Below are positions 61,701 to 64,000 of a stretch of DNA of 64,000 nucleotides, piece by piece. Location: contig CAZVWR010000001.1 of assembly GCA_964630905.1 (NCBI GenBank), positions 62,001 to 126,000 of the forward strand, read 5' to 3'. The notes beneath the pieces are model-generated. The model was not told where the DNA came from and did not search any database. It saw only the letters and a program-made list of their open reading frames with translations. The stretch is from JAGOEX01 sp964630905 (GTDB taxonomy: Bacteria > UBP6 > UBA1177). The first letter of the stretch is position 1, and each line of letters begins with the position of its first letter. The position numbers were made by a program, and so were the translations under genes.

Positions 61701-64000
61701 AGACCTGAAATACTCGTCGCCTGGAACCTGAGCTTTCCACCTTCAGTATTTGGTATTTTCATCCAGAAATTCGGATAATCACAGTAATTGGTCCCGCCAC
61801 CTATTGAAATAGAACAGCAACCTGTTCCGCAGTCATCAGAACAGTCATCTCCGTCAAAATAATCAACCAGATCATATACACAGGCTATATCTCTTGTGGT
61901 GTTTTCCTTCCCTGTTTCAAAAACAGATGTGAAACTCTCTTTAAGGAAGCTGTCACTCCTTTCAAGAAGGGTTAGAGAGGAATACCACTTGTTGATGTTG
62001 TAAGGTGAAACATAATTTGCAACATTAAGCCTGTATGAAGAATCATTATTAATCTCTCTGATATGCCCTTTTATTACTTCAGCCATATAGCCGCTGGTGT
62101 ATGTTCTGTCACCTTCGCTTGTTTCGCCTTCCTCAAATCCGCTCACAGCACAGTTCAGCGTTGTTTTTGTAACACCGCCATCAGTGCTGAACTGAACCGT
62201 TTCCATCGGTTCAAGGGTTCTGTAATTATAGGTTGCCTGAGCATTATGAATGCACTGACAGCATGCCTGAAGAGTTGCAGGATTATCACCGGGACATGAT
62301 GCTGTACAAAGTCCTGAACCGCCTCTTGCTGTATTATCCATCTGTGCGAAAAACGCCCTGCATTTCCACACATCATCATAAACAACATCATCTCTGCAAA
62401 GCCATGAGCAGGCAGTCTTTTTAACATTTCCCCATGTATCTTTGGCAATAACTGTGTGATCGGGATGGACACATCTGGTCTGCGGAGGATTTATTTTTGT
62501 CCAGTTACACTTGTCCGGTTTGCCGTTCTCGACATATGTCTGCTTATGATAGAATGTTGTCTTGCATTCATATTCATTAACTCTTTCAGACGGATCACCT
62601 GTGGCTTCGTCAACAAACTCTGAATAATACTGCAAAGAACCGTTTAAAACATAAATGTCCTTGTCTGAACCGCTTGTATAATCAAGGGAAAATTCAAGAT
62701 CAACAGAAATGTCTGCAATAGAAAAATCATCTCCGCTATGGAAAAGCTGAACTGTTCCGCCCACTTTATAACCCGATGTTTCGCATCCGGTAAGCTCGGC
62801 AGGAGCGGCAAAAATGCTGTCACCGGCAACAAATGTTGACGGAGTATATGTTTTTTCGCCTACTTTATTTGAAGGTTTAGGATCTGTTTCGCACCCGTAA
62901 TAAACGGTTATTATAACTTTGTCCACATTATCAGGATTCGGACCGAAATCGAGAGCTGTCGTCTTTGCAGTTAAATAAACATTCTGAAATTCATCTGATC
63001 CTCCCAAAGCCGGCATGCCGAGCGACTGTTCATATTCTGTTGTCGCATCATTGCCCGGTCCGGGAACATATTTACCGCCGGTCCCGCAACCTGAAGGATC
63101 GGCTTCCACGCATCCGAGAATGTCACAGCAATGATTCTGATCCTGATCAAAATCACTATAATATCCGAGCACACACAAAGATCCTGAACTTCTGCATGTC
63201 GTGTCATCATCACGGCATTTGGGGTCACTGCACTCATAATTTATGCAGCAGGTATAATCAACCGCCACCTCTATACCGTTTATATTTGTCAGATCACCTG
63301 TTGCTGAACTTCCCGGATCATACTGCATGCAGTCAACTGTATTCCCGTCTTTGTCAACACACATATCACATGGAACAGTGCTTGCCGCAAGTGAATTTGC
63401 ATCTTTAACATAGACAGGCAAAAGGGTAATGCTTGTATCCAGATCAACTGTAAATGAAGGTGCAAGACAGTTTGCCGCAGGATATTCTTTCGGATTGCCA
63501 GTCACCGCGTCTATCTCAATTTCCTTTTTCCAGTTTGCTCTCACTTTTGCCGCAATGTTTTCAAGATCCAATACCGCAGTCGGACCTGTCGGATTGGTTT
63601 CAAACTCCTGATAACATACATTTCCAAGAATAAGATCATTTTTGTAAGGAAAATATTTTGCAAGCTGACATTTTCTTTCACCTCTTTCTCTTGGAGGGTA
63701 TGAGAAATCGTGAACATCGGCAAGTATTATCTTTATAGCATCAAGAGATGTAGAATATTTCCAGTTAAGCCAGAGTCCGCTTCTGAACTGCGGCTGCTGA
63801 ACTCCGTCCGTCAGACAGTCCCAGTCCCTTCTGTCGCTATATCCTGAGCCGTCATTCGGATTTGTCCAGTGACCTGAAGTCCTGTCTTGAAGAACATCTC
63901 CGCCCGTATCTTCAGTCCAGTCATAAAAACAGAGATCCAGTTTATAATCAGGCTTTTCAGGATTCCATGGTCCTATGAATTTCTTCGCTTCATTTGTGCC
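58739..64000 (-). CDS. pilY1: PilY1-like pilus tip/biogenesis protein (5' end outside window)
   Basis: The frame is open to the window edge, giving 1,753 visible residues; the TTG at 63571 is internal, since the upstream codons read SGLWLNWKYSTSLDAIKI and DFSYPPRERGERKCQLAKYF without a stop. A VWA-like portion lies at ~770-850 (QARGGSTLGETLYDIW, NNVVVISGGQPQFDD). The C-terminal PilY1 beta-propeller starts near residue 1275 with RIFAGANDGMLHSFDQDGDE and FAYIPRPALPA, and an acidic loop DQSNDGMINAGEK could bind calcium as in PilY1. Many Cys pairs lie in the N-terminal half (CVDKDGNTVDCMQY, CSDPKCRDDDTTC). PilY1 controls pilus extension/retraction and adhesion. It heads the downstream operon. Confidence 0.88.
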   Translation of the reverse strand, partial: GTNEAKKFIGPWNPEKPDYKLDLCFYDWTEDTGGDVLQDRTSGHWTNPNDGSGYSDRRDWDCLTDGVQQPQFRSGLWLNWKYSTSLDAIKIILADVHDFSYPPRERGERKCQLAKYFPYKNDLILGNVCYQEFETNPTGPTAVLDLENIAAKVRANWKKEIEIDAVTGNPKEYPAANCLAPSFTVDLDTSITLLPVYVKDANSLAASTVPCDMCVDKDGNTVDCMQYDPGSSATGDLTNINGIEVAVDYTCCINYECSDPKCRDDDTTCRSSGSLCVLGYYSDFDQDQNHCCDILGCVEADPSGCGTGGKYVPGPGNDATTEYEQSLGMPALGGSDEFQNVYLTAKTTALDFGPNPDNVDKVIITVYYGCETDPKPSNKVGEKTYTPSTFVAGDSIFAAPAELTGCETSGYKVGGTVQLFHSGDDFSIADISVDLEFSLDYTSGSDKDIYVLNGSLQYYSEFVDEATGDPSERVNEYECKTTFYHKQTYVENGKPDKCNWTKINPPQTRCVHPDHTVIAKDTWGNVKKTACSWLCRDDVVYDDVWKCRAFFAQMDNTARGGSGLCTASCPGDNPATLQACCQCIHNAQATYNYRTLEPMETVQFSTDGGVTKTTLNCAVSGFEEGETSEGDRTYTSGYMAEVIKGHIREINNDSSYRLNVANYVSPYNINKWYSSLTLLERSDSFLKESFTSVFETGKENTTRDIACVYDLVDYFDGDDCSDDCGTGCCSISIGGGTNYCDYPNFWMKIPNTEGGKLRFQATSISGLAVTDFKNMVKGLQARGGSTLGETLYDIWRYLGSMKAAHDPDYLASQYPGPYAATDPICFNNNVVVISGGQPQFDDNSSIKLKTTQASFPTPQPWVNPDGADVASAARPYVRSNWYLTSFLNVANFVNTKDFFHSNDFCKVDNNVNIFGYEVPGISATGHDCTIPAGCYTDPTCPDYSTGLNVIDKIDAVAIGEWTLAPLYNDYSDPSNTYLDYSVLEDAAVSTGGKYYTLTVGDADENKTFHDLTTLFNSFLKGSPEDSASGRPHWTSALVQPYDADMKVRKPDSYSPATIPIDNNISRFWFGNLKKYTIDDDSSGCNLGFELGVCAGGIRDKFTIPDVDCFYPSDNGSDMGDTPFTKLMSGGAAKKLEDRVLSVAPTCDSTVGSDTPCFTSGARNILYDDGTDMLELKTANPAWFASMFQLENPTITLGQAVQILDYMYGYDAFDEFPPAGRNHMRYSNVSTVTVEDPFDMTFSGTHTTLVRPLILGAITHSKPIAVHYEDTDTTRIFAGANDGMLHSFDQDGDEAFAYIPRPALPAVTAFLSGRDGIFFNSSVDGQITLLHIDQSNDGMINAGEKAYLIFGYRRGAKGYTVIDISELDKPKFVQHISTEGYSFGAATVFRKCEDTVNGCRYAQELTYYLAVPGGFDHCHDTDMPACVADPMGNEVYIHKLNGSTGEFDLLKKYEMTTPAVNPFVKHAEWMTTSFVATPFAVNTTDRLALTTEFVYFYDLSSTVFRVDVSKLDPAEWEFRAVFTQRATPTPIPWGSGIRVYNGPNMFPPLEKFVSFGAGGTTVPIPLVTGNASNTRISEIDEMIVFYDKSDSAYNDPILNPTGAKDVLTDQTGNGGAPWPGVDAWKLSFIDGEVWEKGVTSPLIVKDTLKGILSGESVTMSWTTYIPSPFEQCRNFGTSFLYDKQFVDGKSGDHRIDFMDCSDGNAISIATSVGVVQTNTGYATTFSSGHEIFLHNDKLKIVPNVTNIIKWYELY

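Noticed and set aside
58739..63571. PilY1-like gene as a complete ORF starting at 63571.
   Set aside because: That codon is TTG, has no ribosome binding site, and the frame stays open with PilY1-like sequence to the window edge.

Overview
The window reads as a chromosomal segment of an uncultivated, moderately AT-rich Gram-negative bacterium. Several traits are typical of Myxococcota and environmental 'Deltaproteobacteria': many lipoproteins with acidic Asp/Glu/Ser linkers, large DUF4215-type Cys-rich repeat proteins, a type IV pilus/PilY1 operon, a sigma-54 pilA promoter and a proteobacterial-type SpeD. The lineage is inferred from gene style only. No rRNA, tRNA, IS transposase or CRISPR array was recognised.

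Layout. (1) 1-6260, minus strand: a surface-polysaccharide export and decoration cluster with an ABC-2 permease, a four-helix-bundle protein, a Wzt-like ATPase, an SGNH-hydrolase/radical-SAM fusion, a pyruvyl-transferase-like protein and a glycosyltransferase cut by the window edge. (2) 6335-10957: a zinc-ribbon/ankyrin membrane protein and a TMTC-like GT-C membrane protein. (3) 11234-13157: pilA with a sigma-54 promoter and an intrinsic terminator, divergent from tilS. (4) 13224-24673: asnS, a lipoprotein, speD, pyrF, a PAS histidine kinase, a secreted GH57-like amylase with a starch-binding module, an MFS transporter and a thioesterase. (5) 24713-30128: an S41 lipoprotein protease, an AbiE-like two-gene module and a frameshifted lipoprotein, separated by three copies of a 23-bp direct repeat, the third copy being the 3' end of the lipoprotein gene behind ftsH. 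(6) 29433-33880: prs-purC-ftsH-lipoprotein operon. (7) 34041-36843: hsp20-lon operon. (8) 36980-64000, minus strand: a tight operon running from PilY1 (5' end outside the window) through a novel exported protein, two prepilins and a DUF1566 lipoprotein to a 4,569-residue secreted multidomain protein; after a terminator comes a 1,864-residue Cys-repeat lipoprotein.

The most unusual property of the first 14 kb is a dense set of short repeat families: G/C-rich palindromes, purine/pyrimidine heptamer and octamer tandems, and ~100-bp composite repeats. They lie between genes and also inside essential or conserved reading frames (tilS, ABC permease, Wzt ATPase, GT-C protein), where they remain in frame and add hydrophilic loops. 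In several genes they supply the stop codon. This resembles Rickettsia palindromic elements. Their spread, the direct-repeat-bounded modules near 26-29 kb, and the giant protein linked to the PilY1 operon are the three points most worth following up.
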